A DNA stretch of 64,000 nt from Litomosoides sigmodontis (GCA_963070105.1 OY718803.1:8413823-8477822), one strand, 5' to 3'; shown: positions 12,613 through 25,247, counted from the first letter of the stretch. Notes: a model not told the origin generated them from the letters alone. Made by a program: numbers and translations.

Positions 12613-13339
12613 CTTGCCCGTAAAGATAAAGCAGGCTGCCATGCATTCTCTCTGACACAAAGTACAATGTCTTAAGAATGTGAAAAAATGTTTGGAAAAC
12701 AATGATCCTAAATGACCTTGATGTGAGAGAGTATGATAAAGTCTCGGGTAATGAAGTGATTTATACAAAAAATCTTAATAACCATAGAAAAATAATGCAG
12801 CAATGATTATTTGGAACGTATAATACAGGAAGTCAGCGCACGTAGGAATCTCACTACTAATCCTTACAGCTAAAACAACGTGCATAGAATATCAGCATCA
12901 ATAGCTGTAACATTAATTACATTAAATAATCCATCGAGGGGGAAGAATCGGATTTTAAAGGAAATTAATAGGTTCCGTAGTTTAACTTTATGATGAAATA
13001 CTGCATATCTTGATTTCTTATGAAGTGGAGAACTCATCAATTCCGGATTATACACAATATTACGGAAGGTCTTTAAAATATTTCGAAAACTCCACTTTAG
13101 CACGCCAAATTCAGCGGTTCAAAAAGATATCACAATGAAGTCAGTGTTTTATATGCAGGTTACATCTTAAATGATCTTCCTGGAGGCATTCGCAAAAACC
13201 GTGAGAAAGAAATTCCTGAAACAGGACAAAGCACTAAATAAAATCGAGTTTACAAATATCAAACGTCCAAACGATAACAACTAACGTCAGTTAAAGAACA
13301 AATGGTAGTGTTTAAACATATAACTGTATGATCAATACA
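12613..13339. other. Convergent intergenic region between mrpl-9 and uaf-2
   Basis: Contains the two 3' ends facing each other. Short frames on the minus strand (12442-12768, 12870-13103) have no recognisable motif. The first overlaps the mrpl-9 last exon in antisense and is best seen as a shadow. Confidence 0.55.
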
Positions 13340-15585
13340 TCAGTATCGCCGACTACGTTCCCTCTCTCGCCAACCATCTCGAGATCGTTCGCGCGGTGAC
13401 CGGTCGCGTCGACGATCCCGTTTTGCACTCGGATAGTGACCTGCTTCATCTGCATAACGACCTCTGCAAAAACTTGTAAGTTTAAAGGAAGGAAAGCACA
13501 CTCTTGGAAATAAGTTGCATTGAATTTTTTCTTAGGTAAAGCATTGCCATTCCTTCTTTGATGATTGCGTACTGTTCAAGTTACTCATTTACAGACCGAT
13601 TGATGATCTAAGAAATATGGTCATCAAGTAGCTAATGGGATCAACTGTGAACCGTGAGGAAGTACAAGCTAAAAATAGTTGACGAGAACATTAAAAGACC
13701 TGCGCCCAAAAAGCCTTTCTCCCAATTCTGGGCTGATTGCTTTTAGATGCATAAAATTGCAGAATCCGCCTTTATAACATGTAGTCACTTCATGTTGACG
13801 GCAACGCGATTCTCGAAAATCTGTCACTGGCGAAAGCTCTGCATATATCGGTTGTCCGTTAAACCTGAAACTTCCACTTTTTTAATTATTTCAAAAGATT
13901 AAAGCTTGCAAAAAAGGAAAAGGTGCCAAAACTAATAGTAAACCAAATGAAGCCTAACAAAAACAGGTAGCAATAACGCCTAAAAAAACAACTGAAGGCC
14001 ACAAAGCAAGAAAGATATTTCTCTACACCCTTATCAACAACAATTTACCTTTCGAGGGATCGTCATCGCGTCAGAGAATGTATGAGAAATATCTAAATAA
14101 GGATTTAGTGATACTAAGGACTGAATACGTGTTTATGCTGCTCACTAAGTTCTTGAAATGTTATTAAATTTACATATTCCTGGCCGATCCAGAACACAGT
14201 ACTGCTTTCCGGAGAAACTTCTTAAGAGGTTGCACTTTTGACTACATAATTTGTATTATGGATCTAAATATAATTGAATCAGATGCAGTATCTAAAAGAA
14301 TGGTTGGTAAGATTGCTGCTGTAGCAATGAGCCATTTAATTTGGATTCGCCAGGACCGCTGACAGAGCGACGTTGTGAATCTAAACAAGTTGAGCATGAG
14401 TTTTCGATAGGAGAACGGTTCACAAGAGTACACTTATGGAACTCCTCACCCTACTCGGAAATTCAGAAAAAAGTTTAATAAACTAGTCCACTTTCTTGGT
14501 CTCCTTGAAAAAGTGCTCAAAATCCGGATCAAAAAAACCGAAATAAGACAAAGAAAATTTTGACGATGCCACAGAAAGGACCTACATAGCAACCTGAAAC
14601 ATGCAATGTATGAATGTATAATTGTTAGAGTGTAATTACTTCCCTAACTTACCAACGATTTTCAAGATCCTTCACAGCCCTTTCAGCATCTTCTTCCCGC
14701 ATGAATTTCACATAAACATTACCGATCATATGTTCGCCGATATTTTCACAAACATTCATTTCATCTATTTCACCATACTTCCTTTCTAGTTCAGTGAACA
14801 CCTGAAATACTTTGATAAATAGCTCCATAAGCATTTAAAAACCATTGTAGATTTTGCTATATCAAAAAATAATCTGGCAAACTTTCCAAACATTAATAAT
14901 GACAGCAGTTTCTCCAAAATAAGCTTTTTTGCAAATATGCATGATTTTAAACCCTGAATTAAGGGTGGAAATGCTAACAAAATTTTTAAAAACGTTGCTA
15001 CTCACTTCTTCATAAAAGTCATCAAAATAAGCTTGCTCCTCGTCATTCTTCTTTCCAACCTCTGAAAATCATCTGTTGGAAACAACCGTTAAAAATGTTT
15101 TTCGGTAGAGGTAACAGCAGGTCAACCAAACTGTTCAAAATAAGTCGCAAAACAGAAACTTACTGTCGAACGCATCTGCCTGACGTACGTCAACTATCGG
15201 ATTATGGTAAAAATTCTGAAGCAAAACGGTTGGCGAAAATGTTGGTCGATGATGAGTTCGTGAGCACTTATCACCATGACGACAGGCACCGATCTAGCAA
15301 AACAAAATTTTCAAAAATGCGCAACAGTCATGAATTTTCCCATAACAGCGATAATCATAATCCTCAACAAATTCACCTTGCACATTTAGAAAAATTACAA
15401 CATAAGGTTTTTGAGTAATTTTTATCCTACATGTAATATAAGCATTGATTTAAGGTTAATACCTTAAAGTAGAATGAACAATTAACTTTATCTTTTTCGG
15501 TACCATAAATGGAAGCCAAATATTCCGCGCCTGAAAGCCCTTCTGTTTGCTGATAACCATACGAACCCGTACGTCGACCAGCCAT
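13340..15585 (-). CDS. uaf-2: U2AF small subunit (U2AF35), 3' splice-site recognition factor
   Basis: U2AF35 pairs with U2AF65 in the nucleus and contacts the AG at 3' splice sites. Six exons join in frame to 248 residues: 15463..15585, 15164..15293, 15006..15061, 14653..14801, 13700..13864 and 13340..13463 (TGA). Domains in order: N-terminal stretch with EYLASIYGTEKDKVNCSFYF; first CCCH zinc finger with Cys36, Cys45, Cys51, His55; an RRM of the UHM type at about 85-165 with ELERKYGEIDEMNV and GNVYVKF; second CCCH finger with Cys174, Cys182, Cys188, His192; then a short RS-rich tail at about 209-248. The ATG at 15585 adds 19 residues (MAGRRTGSYG...) before the usual family start. An AG four bases upstream of that ATG could serve as a trans-splice acceptor. 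The domain set is complete. The tail is short and lacks the poly-Gly run of the human protein. Confidence 0.95.
13865..14652 (-). other. Large intron of uaf-2
   Basis: 788 bp splitting the Trp codon of N-R-W|F-N-G-Q (donor TTG|GTAAGT, acceptor TTTCAG|GTTTAAC). The 63-codon minus-strand frame at 14242-14433 within it has no family features, and I do not call it an exon. Confidence 0.6.
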
Positions 15586-15792
15586 CAGTCTTTCTAGCTC
15601 CTACCTCTCGATCTATTTCTGAGATTCAATTTAATATATTCAGAACGCACTGATAAAGCAAACGACATAGCACGGGTAAATCGTAGCAGAAGTCATAACC
15701 GTACCGCCATTTAATGCCAAGTATCGCAACATTTAATTTAAGCATAAAACGAATTTTTGCCAGAACTACAAGAATCGCGTCTCTTCTAGTTG

Positions 15793-15843
15793 CTGAATTA
15801 CTCAACAAGTAATTAACAATGAATTACTTGTTAAGTAATTCAG
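15793..15843. repeat. Inverted repeat, 22-bp arms, 7-nt loop
   Basis: The left arm 15793-15814 and right arm 15822-15843 pair at 21 of 22 positions; the loop is AACAATG. The single mismatch is C-A on the plus strand but G-U on the minus strand, so a minus transcript would be fully paired. It lies about 210 bp upstream of the uaf-2 start. The outer ten bases CTGAATTACT are identical to those of the hairpin at 906-943. Confidence 0.75.
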
Positions 15844-17030
15844 AAGTTAAAATGCTTTAACCGTTTAGCCTCACCTCAGATGACGACACACACTCATCAG
15901 CACCCATTTAACACAACGTTACAGGGAGCCACATTGAGAAAAATGTTACAGTACCCTCTCTAACTTCGTGTTAAAAGATCACTCTCTGAAGAAGCTGAAT
16001 GACATTCGTGTCACCAAAATGATAGATGTGACAATTGCGCCCTCAACGAATGCACTAATATTTCGCACGTATTTTCAACGTATTGAATGCTGAATGAAGT
16101 AGACAGTAAGAAGAAGTAAGTGTAATCAGATGCCCAGGTTATTATCACAGCATGTTTATGTAACTAACTGAACACATACATCATCCCATGCGTGGCGCAC
16201 ACATTACACGAACAGCGAAGATTATGGAAGTGGAAGACGATCAGATGTCAGCTGTCCAGACATTTCAAATTAGTGGCAAGTACATGCGAGCATACATTTT
16301 GTATTCCACCATAATTACCTGTCAAACATCGTATGAGGAAGGTTAGACGTACTGCACGTGCTCGCTCCACGTTGCTCCGTGCCGTAAGAGGGAGGGAGGG
16401 AGGGGCGCAAGCGTTGTTACTTTATCGGTTAACGGCACAGGTAGGTCTTCTTTCGCTTTGCTTCCACATTGCTATCGATTTGTTGGCGAAGCGAAGCCTG
16501 TAGTAGCTGATCGCACCCTCTCAGGTAACCTTGTTGCTCACTGACGCAACCGAACAAAATACGCGTTGTTGACAGTTCTCCGACCCCTTCGACGACAATG
16601 TCCCCTCTCCTTCACTTTGCAGTGAGCAGCAACCAACTACGACTCGCGGCGTTTCACTCCTCCCGCGGGAAGTTCCAGCAAATACTTCCCGCTTCGCTGT
16701 TCTCATGTTGCAACACCCCTCCCCTCCCCCTGCCATCCCCCACCCCCACACCTCCCCTCCCCTCCCCTGTCCCGTCCTATCCTGTCCTGTTGGAGCAGAG
16801 GTGATTGTTTGAATGGATGGATGTCTTCTTCCTCTCTCTTCTCTGTGTATCGGCGCAAAGGGATACCTCCTTCCTTGTCTGTACGACTTTATTGTTTCAA
16901 CTAGTCCGCTCTCCTTTCCCTTTCATTTGTTCAGGGCCTCACTTGACGCTTCTCCCCTGCAGTCCTCGTGTGACAAGGTCCAATCACTGTTTCGACGGAC
17001 AGTGCCTTACCCTTTCCTGCCCACTGGTCT

Positions 17031-17080
17031 CTCTCTCTTTCTCTCTCTCTCTCTCTGTCTGTCTGTCTCCTTCTCTCTCT
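17031..17080. repeat. (CT)n-rich tract
   Basis: A run of CT repeats followed by CTGT units, about 140 bp upstream of the zinc-finger gene start. Similar GA/CT tracts recur across the window. Confidence 0.8.
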
Positions 17081-17219
17081 ATAGTGGACTACTCCTTCTC
17101 CTCTCCCTTTCACCCTTCCATCGCCGTCATTCAAAGAAACGAAAATACCTTTTTATGTAATTATTGAGATAGAGTAGCTTGCAGGTAGGTTACTATCGAG
17201 GAGGGGCCGCTTGTTTAGC

Positions 17220-20200
17220 ATGGATTTTGCGAGCTTTACCGCAGCTGCTTTACGTGGCTCAGCCGTTCTGCCACGTGAATCGTTCGATAGTTACTGGATA
17301 ACTAACGCTTCTGTTCAGTTTGGATTGAAGTAAGTCCCGGAAGATTGTTAATATGCTTGAATAGTACGAATATCGCAATTTGTTGTTGTAGACTGCTTCA
17401 ACTGTTAGTTTACTTCCTTTCTTTTTTTCGAGAATTTGATAAGACATCAAAATGCTTTGAGGAAGTGGTTAAACAAGTATTTCTATTTTAAATAAAATAT
17501 AAAACATATTTTTGATAATTGATCATTCCCACAGTTCTTTGTCAAAGCCAGTTCAGTCTAGTTTAGGAAAATGAATTGGATTTAGATCACGATGGATGTT
17601 TCAGGAGTGTAAAGTGTACGTTCCGTTTTGAAACATCATTCGCTGATGCTGAAGATGAATCTGGTGCATTGGTAAGTGTCTGCCTCACTAGTTTCTTGTA
17701 TTTCGACATTTAAATTATTTTGTGGTTGAAATCGTAGTCGAAATCCAGTCAGAAAAACAATTATCAGAAATATTTAAAGCCAAGGCATTGTAATAGTATC
17801 AGAAAACTGGGATTTTCGTAAATGGATTTTGGTAGAATTTATGTGGTATACCTAATGATGCTTCACAGGTAAATGATGATAACCGTCATACTGTATATAT
17901 TCTTTGGGTTTCATCATGTGAAGACCCTTCATTGCTCTATTCCTGTCGAATGGATTCAAAAATCGATAAAGTTGCACTTCGTTATGGACAGCGTACACCA
18001 TCAATCCTTAAAAATATGATTGAGGGAGCAAATGTGCCATCAGATGATCCAAGATTGTAAGCTTTTGATTCTAGCTAAATGTAACTGTGGAGCTATACTT
18101 TGAATGTTTGCTACGGTGACTAATCTGTTTTTAAGTTAATTATGAATTTGAAACTACAGCATTAATGTTCAAATTTTTGAGCACAATGATTAATTTGATT
18201 GGTGAGCAAGAAATGGGTCTATTCATCCGACTTTGTATTGCACCCGGTGATGGTCCGTCAGCACTGCGGCTCGCTCTACGCACTCCATCTGCAGCGGAAT
18301 GGAAAAATCACTTGTTGATGTTCATTCAGAATTTACAAGTAAGCTGCTTTCAATCAACCAAATTAAATTCCATTTTGAGATCCATAAAATTTAGCATGAT
18401 GGTTCACGACAATGTCAAAAAACTTTTTTGTCGGAAAATGAAACATACCTTTTATGTGCTACTAGTTTCTCACTTTAATTCATGCCCTCTTTTTTCGATT
18501 TTACAGTGATTGTAGCTATTTGTTTTACAGAAGCTTGAAATGTGGAAAATCATTTTATTTCATTCACAGGCGTATTGGGAAAATAGGCTACCTGCACCGG
18601 ATTTCAAGTATTGATGGGGTTTCAGTGTAGTTAAATCGGAAATCATTTATTTAGGTTTTTCCATTAGCATATAATGCTACATCACTTTGAATTCTTTGAC
18701 ACTAACTTCTCTATATATCCCTTTCTTTCACTTTCTTGAATGTTTAAAAGTTATATTTTTAACCATTCAAGGGGACTTAAAAGTGATGATTATTGTCGTG
18801 CATGACTCGATCTGCTTTGTTCTAAGTTCATCACAGGTGTCTGAACTTTTTGTCATATTTCAAATATAAATCTTTCGTGGTGCTCTTTTTCTCATAAATG
18901 CTGTAGTACTTTTTTGATATTTATAGAATGACTTGTGGAAAGAACGCTGGCAACGTGAATTGTTGGAAAAGGACGCTTTAAGCATGAAATCGCAAATAGC
19001 ACAAGTTGGTTATATTTTGGTATTGCTTTCTTCTTTAACCAAATTTGTTTCAAGATGTGGCAGTTGAAACACTCAAGATCGTTTTCTTCTATTTTTCTGA
19101 AGATATCTACTCTGAAGATCAACTAAAAGAATAGTTCATTCTAATTACCTTGTCCAACTCTATAGATGGAGAGGAAACGTGGATGGCTTGAAAAAGAGCT
19201 GGAAATGTTGTATGCCGTGATGCAGCAACAGAATCCCACGCAGCCATTGAAAGTTATAAATGAGACTGAAAATCCACTACCCAAAAGAGAGGAATCGCTA
19301 CTTCAGCCATTGCCAACTGTTTCAGCAGCGCAAGTTACTGATGCAGACGAATCATCAAAGTTTAACGACGATGTTGTGCCATCGAAACGGAGTACCCTTT
19401 CCTCTTCATTGACCTCTTCCTTACCTCTAAAATCTGGTCCGGTATGTTTAAAATGTCAATAGTTTTACTTCAAATGATACCTGCTAATTGATAAGATGTT
19501 TTCATCTTGTCAGTTTTTGCCTTCCCTTAATAACGTTAAATTGTAAGCGGTCACGATGGAAATACCTTTTTTTTTTCGCACAAGTGCCTATGGACATAGA
19601 TAAGTTACATAGATAAAAATCAGAGATATCTTTCCTTGGTTCTGAAGAATATAAAGGCCGACATTAAGTATTTTTAATATTTTGGTAAATAAATGGCCTA
19701 TGTTTATCTCGATATCTTTATTTATTTTCTGTTTTCTCATGGAAGCGAATTTCCGTAAGTACTTAAAGATTTTAAAAAAAAAGCGGACAATTCGGAACAA
19801 AGATGCGTTAGCCAGTGATGATTTGTTGATGGGTGTTGCTTCACTCCTTTCTTGTGCAGTGTGTCCAGATGAAGTTACATTACAAGATCAAGATGGAATA
19901 AAAGAACATTTCATAAATCAACATCTAGACGGTGGTAAATTTGTATTTTTTATTAAGTAGATATAGAAAACTTTGTGTATAGTATTCTCGGTTAAATTGA
20001 AATCGTGGGAAAGCATTTTTACTGCACTACAACGAACTTTATCTGAAGGAGAAATAGAAAGAGTGGAGTGAAAATTTCACTGTATTTAGAGATGCTGAAT
20101 GATATTTTTTTTAATCGTGTTTAATGATTTTTTTAGTATTGTTTTGCTTATTATTTTGGGATTAGCTTTCGTTGTTAATTTTTTAATGCTTCCTTTGTAC

Positions 20201-21706
20201 GGATTCCTTTTTGTGGGTGATATTTTTATTGGAAAGGCTTGGATTTAAATTCGGCCACTTTGGTTCGTGACCTTGCGTATTTGACCGTAATTCTGATTTT
20301 AGAGCGCGGTCGATGTAGGGCTTGTACAGAAGAAGTTAAAAGTGGTGATATGCTGAGTCATATGAAAGCGCATCTGGTTAAAAAGTACGCTTGTGAATTT
20401 TGTGGCAAGAAAGGAAGGAAACATTATTTGAAGGCACATATTCGTGTTCATACTGGAGAAAGACCTTATAAAGTTTGTTTTAGGTGCTTTATGGTTAATA
20501 GATCTATCATTTATCAGTTGACTGATACGTTTTCATCTTCTATGAATTGCTTATAAAGCATGAGAAAGATTTGATCTATGGAGTCGCTCTAGACAAACAG
20601 CGATGAATGAGATATACTAAATAGCATATTGAAAGTTTTAAAATAATCTGTTTGTTTGGGAAAAGATCATTTTTATTTATCCCAAAATTTGCGACTAAGA
20701 ATATGGGTTTGAAAGTAAAGTTGTAGTGGATGATGTGTTTATCTAGTATTATTACGATCATTATTTAATTAATACATGAGAATCTCAGTACTGCATCGTT
20801 ATAAGTTCCTTGACGTGCTTAATCACGAAATAATAGTTGAACTGTTCTGTATTAATTTGCTTAAAAGATTATCAAGTACTCGTAGTAATTTGGTTTTCTT
20901 AGACATTTCCATGTAAGTCAACTTGTTTATTTTTGATGAAAGGTGCAAATTAGGAGTAGATTGTGTGCAATTTCTAAAAAACATGGCTCCATTTCCTAGT
21001 ATACATTCATATTCATCTCTATATTTGATAATGAAACAGAGTTGATTTCTTCATATGATTTTTGCATATATCTTTTAAAAATAAGCAATTTTCACCTTTT
21101 TAAGTTATTTTTTAAACTTACAGTGTGACAAATGTCCGCGACGTTTTGCGGATTCATCCACATTTCGCCGGCATCAATTAATACATACTGGTGAAAAACG
21201 ATATTCATGTCCTGTGTGTGGACGTTGTATAGCTCGGAAAGATAACGTCAAGACACATTTAAGGAGTCATGTGAAGTAAGTTTACGTGGAGTGGATGGTG
21301 AGCATAGCATTTTACAAATAATATAAATTTTTTTTAGGTGTCGAGTCTCGGCAGTAGTAAGTGAAATGTCCGTAGAGGAATCCGTAAAGTACTCAGATGC
21401 TGTCTTTTTTTGCAGCCACTTTGTTAACACTATAGTGGATATAGAAATGATTTAACATTCGGGATCTTTGTGTGTTTGAGCCCAGTTCCTTATTGTAGGA
21501 CTATTTCCAACAGTGAAAGTGAAGCAGCTGCTTGGATGGAAACCCTCTTAAATTCGTTAACCACTAAAATGGAAAGAAGTGCAGTGACTGTACAACCGCT
21601 AGATTCGCCAACTTCTGTGGAAAATAATGAAGATCAAAACTTGTTAGGTGACTTCAATTTGTTGGAATCTATAAAAGAAGATGAGGAAGTGAGTGATAAG
21701 TGCTAG
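17220..21706 (+). CDS. C2H2 zinc-finger protein with an unrecognised N-terminal half
   Basis: Probably a nuclear DNA-binding protein. Ten exons join in frame to 518 residues: 17220..17329, 17605..17671, 17869..18056, 18182..18338, 18927..19004, 19166..19441, 19784..19934, 20303..20472, 21124..21275 and 21499..21706 (TAG). Residues 1-175 form a folded-looking domain (SVKCTFRFETSF, HTVYILWVSSCEDPSLLYSC, EMGLFIRLCIAPG, SAAEWKNHLLMFIQNLQ) that I do not recognise. A charged, helical, Glu/Lys-rich linker with WKERWQRELLEKD follows, then a Ser-rich segment. Five zinc fingers follow: an atypical C316-C319...H334-x4-H339, one at C347-H366, a third starting at C373 with a TGERPYK linker, a canonical finger (CDKC...HQLIH) with a TGEKRYS linker, and a last (CPVC...HLRSH). 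The tail is acidic and Ser-rich. The acceptor at 18182 (TTTTGAG) and the short-range choice at 21499 are the least sure junctions. Splitting into two genes is possible but not needed, as the frame is continuous. Confidence 0.8.
18570..18607 (+). other. Possible alternative exon in the zinc-finger gene
   Basis: A good acceptor (TTCACAG|GCG) opens a frame reading AYWENRLPAPDFKY then TGA, directly in phase with the previous exon. The only donor (AA|GTATTG) leaves the wrong phase for the next exon. It may give a short isoform that ends here, or be a chance match. Confidence 0.3.
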
Positions 21707-23863
21707 CTGAATTTTTGTATTTCTAAGAATTTTTGATCGTTTTGAGGGGCTTAAAGAAGGTTGCTCTCAACTCTTTGGTGGTTGAGATAAAGTGCTGTTA
21801 TCATAGCAACTTGGTTTAATCAAAAACGTTGATCACTTACAGCACAGGGCTCTTGACTCACAGTTTCATAAGCAGTTTAAAATTTCAGTTTCTTTATTAA
21901 TTTCATGTGTAGCGGTTTTATGAATTTGAAATATCTTTGGTTCTACAATGAGGCTTTAGGTAAAAAAAAGTAAAACCTAAAAAGTTTAGATTAAAAAATA
22001 GTGATCTAAAAGTGAAGTTCATTTTATATCCTTCAATTACATTAACTGACATTTTGCGTTGTAGATTTATGTCTCATGGAGACGTAAGCATCCTAATTTG
22101 TTTCAGGGAAGTTAGTGTGATATGTAAGCACAAATACCTGACATTTGCTATCGTCTACTTAGAGATGTTTTTATATACCGTAGGTAGGAGAGTGACTTTT
22201 TTTCTGTCGTTCATTCGCGGATATTTCTTCTGTTTTTCTTTTTAAAATTTGACTGCCTTTGTGTTTTTTTTCATGCCTTATTCAATTCTAATTGTGCATT
22301 ATGAGCGTATATCCGTTTGTAATAATGACAACGTTTTATTTTTTAATCATTTGTAAATGTTTGAATATCTTCAGCTTATAAAGTGTACTTATTTTAATGC
22401 TTGCACTTATTCCTTTGATTATTGTCATTTAAAAACTCTCAGTTTTGTCGCCTTAAACGATTTTCAACTGCAAATTGCATCGATTTTTGATTTTCGGGTG
22501 GTCGTCCATGTTTTTGTGTGGTTGCTGTTAATATTAGTTTACAGTAGAGTTTGTATTCTCCCCACTGAACGATGATGCTATTAGTAGAGGATGACTGCAG
22601 GAGTGAGAGGAGGAAGTGGAGATATGGAATATTTTAAAGCACTTCCTGGATTACTTCCTGCATTTTACAGATAGAATTGAATCCACAGTTTTGAACTTTA
22701 CACTTTCCAGATTTAGAAATCGTGACTATCCTAAAGCTCTATTTTTTTATGCTATTATTTATGTCAATCTATTAATTTGTTTAAGAGACTTGAATGATGA
22801 GGTTAAGCTTTGGATGCCTTCATATATGTTTTTTTTTTTCCCCAAACATTTTTTCATTTTCAGTATATATGGTTGGTGCTACCAATGCCTTGTATTATCA
22901 TTAAGATATGCCTGTTTTTTTCCTGTCAATGCCTATTTTTTTCCTGTCATTCGTGTAAGCATTATAAAAATGATTCAGCCTTACTTGTATTTTTTCTTGC
23001 AGGCGTTGTTTATTCATTATGTTTTTCATTTAAAGGTTGTTTTGAACAATGTTATTCTCAGTCATTCTTTTTATTGTGCTTTATAGTTTTCTTTTTTTTT
23101 AATCATTCAATTATGTTATTACTTAATCGAATTTTATATATTTTTTAAATATAATTTTATCTTTGATTCATTTCAAGACGCATATCGAGTTGTGTAAATG
23201 TTCACAAATCTCAAATGAAAATTTGATTTATTTTTCGGGAAATTGCGCCTCAAGGAGTTAAAGAGGGAGCAGCATGAGAATCATAAACCTAGAAAAGACG
23301 TGTCTTCAAATTCACAGATTTTTTTGCAAAGTATTTGCTGAGTTTGCTAGATAAGTGGGAAAATAAGAGCAGCTAATGATAGCTTCAGTAATTTTTGGGG
23401 TTATAGGTTCAGTAGTTTATTTCCCCTTCATCGCTAAAGAGGGTGATAAATTTTTTTCTTCTCTGAACGTCTTACCTGTATCGTATCACAGTATACACAA
23501 TTCTATTTGCTATTTTGTTTCACCTTGTTCCTATGTCGTGCACTTCCCGTTCCAGTAACACAGGAATCTTTGACCTGACAGAAATACGATGAAATGAAAC
23601 ATATTCTCATGTTTTCGACAGATTCCTAAACTGGTAGAAGTGAGAGTTGATAAATGAATATAGATGAAGTTTCAGGATTAAATGCGATTTCGAACAATGG
23701 GTATTATTCAGTTTTGCAGATAAGGTAGCTATGGAATTTACCTGACCACGCATGGCTATAAAAGACATGCAACTTTCGCAAAACTTTTTTTGGTGTAAAA
23801 GAGCAATTATATGTTTGAGGTTTGAATTGCAGGAAGTTTCTCTTGCCGTAGAGATCTTATGAA
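21707..23863. other. T-rich intergenic stretch
   Basis: Between the zinc-finger gene and the small coiled-coil gene. Plus-strand frames such as 22616-23086 and 22810-23148 are Phe/Tyr/Leu-rich products of T-runs, overlap one another in different frames, and carry no motif. I see nothing else. Confidence 0.55.
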
Positions 23864-24756
23864 ATGAATGCCGACCTTGATTTACCATTAACCATCGATG
23901 TACCACATCAAAATATGGTTTTGGCACTGCTCACTGAACTAATGTACGTCCTGCATTTTTCTTTTCAAAATTTCAAATAATCTCAAAATTTGGAGCAGTG
24001 AAAGTTTTCATTTTTTGAACTATATATTAGAATTTATCGTTGACGTGAGAGGAGGAAGTATACTGCACTAGTGTGAATGGTGTTCGTCAACTGCGTTTGA
24101 TGAACGGTTTCTTTTCAATATGATGATACGTGTGAGAAGAAATTAGCAGTGCCTTATTTCATGGACTAGACTAAAAGGACACTGCTACTGTTGAATTTAC
24201 ACATTTCTCGAACTCATTCTTCACTTTCATAAGTTGAGCGATTTGCATCGTTTCATTCAAATTTTTACTTCCAAATGAATTGTTTCATTTTGTACAGAAA
24301 TTTTCAAAATGGTCTCATTGCATGTCTTAAAGAAGTGGACACATACTATTCAACACAACTTACGGCAACAGCTAATGAAATGGTAATTCTTTCATAGCGC
24401 AGGGAATTGGATAGGAGTACTGGGTCATTGAGGAAGAAATAGTTAAATTCTCTCATTTATCACGTTATTGTGTGAGCGTTATGATAGCAACGTTTTTCAC
24501 TTTGTTCACTTATTTTTATCAGTGGAAACTCCAAGCAAAAGTTTCCATTTCACGTCGAAAGTTCGCTTGAAAAAACAAGAAAATTAGCTGCTGAATTTTG
24601 TCGCTAATTTTGCAGCTGAATAAAATGCATGAATATTCTGGACGTCTTCAAGTACTAAATCGTGACATTTTGGAATTAACAAAACGAATTCGATTGATGA
24701 TGTCACGTGTGCAACGATTAGATAAACGGAAAGTGGATCTTTTAGTGATGTGTTAA
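23864..24756 (+). CDS. Small coiled-coil protein, 101 residues (possibly KxDL/BLOC-1-type)
   Basis: Three exons join in frame: 23864..23943, 24298..24382 and 24616..24756 (TAA). Donors (AAT|GTACGT, ATG|GTAATT) and acceptors (TGTACAG, TTTTGCAG) are good. The start ATG follows a TTGCAG by about 30 bp, which would suit trans-splicing, and an in-frame stop lies upstream. The protein is largely helical: MNADLDLPLTIDVPHQNM, then LLTELINFQNGLIACLKEV, then a heptad-like segment LNKMHEYSGRLQVLNRDIL...TKRIRLMMSRVQRLDKRKVDLL. The size, helical pattern and KVDL near the end recall small lysosome-trafficking subunits (BLOC-1/BORC, KxDL family), but this is a weak resemblance and I do not assign a function. 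Confidence 0.7.
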
Positions 24757-25247
24757 TTGCTTGTAGATCGATATGAATTTGGAACGACTTCATACCATCT
24801 CTTTCTTTTTAAATTTATCTAGAGGAGAGATCCTCCTTCCATGTTCAGATAACTGATAATTTCTGTATTATATTTAGTGGAATGAATGGTGGATGACGAA
24901 GAAGTTCTTTTTCATATGCTCCACTTAATGGCTGATTTCCTTTCCTTCATTTAATTCATTCGAAGTTTTTTTCCTCACTTAGCGAAACCAAGTTTTGATT
25001 TCTTTCTAAGCAAAAATGCTCCATGTATCAGTGCGTTATTATTTATATGTTTTACTGTTCAGCATACGTATGTTTAGTAATAATGCATCTTCACTTACTG
25101 CATGTTTTACTCTTCCAACTTCTAATTCAACTCCTTTCAAATTCAAATTTCAGTTACTGGAAGATTTCAGACTGCAATCTTGTTCAGCTCATTTCTCTTC
25201 CTATTTTTGCTTCCTCCAGAGGATAAATAGTCGTATTGTGTTGTAGC

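Larger units (their letters stand above)
15586..17219. promoter_or_regulatory. Divergent intergenic region of uaf-2 and the zinc-finger gene
   Basis: The start codons of uaf-2 (15585, minus) and the zinc-finger gene (17220, plus) point away from each other across 1.6 kb, so both promoters should lie here. The part from about 16340 on is clearly richer in G+C and in C/T runs than the surroundings. A hairpin lies at 15793-15843. Open frames at 16598-17167 are by-products of C/T-rich sequence. Confidence 0.5.

Noticed and set aside
15095..15418. 107-codon plus-strand frame
   Set aside because: It lies antisense over two clear uaf-2 exons (zinc finger 1 and the segment before the RRM).
16598..17167. 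Overlapping open frames upstream of the zinc-finger gene
   Set aside because: They follow C/T-rich low-complexity DNA in several frames and encode Ser/Pro/Leu runs with no motif.
22616..23148. 156- and 112-codon plus-strand frames rich in Phe, Tyr and Leu
   Set aside because: They overlap in different frames and come from T-rich DNA. They look membrane-like only because of base composition.
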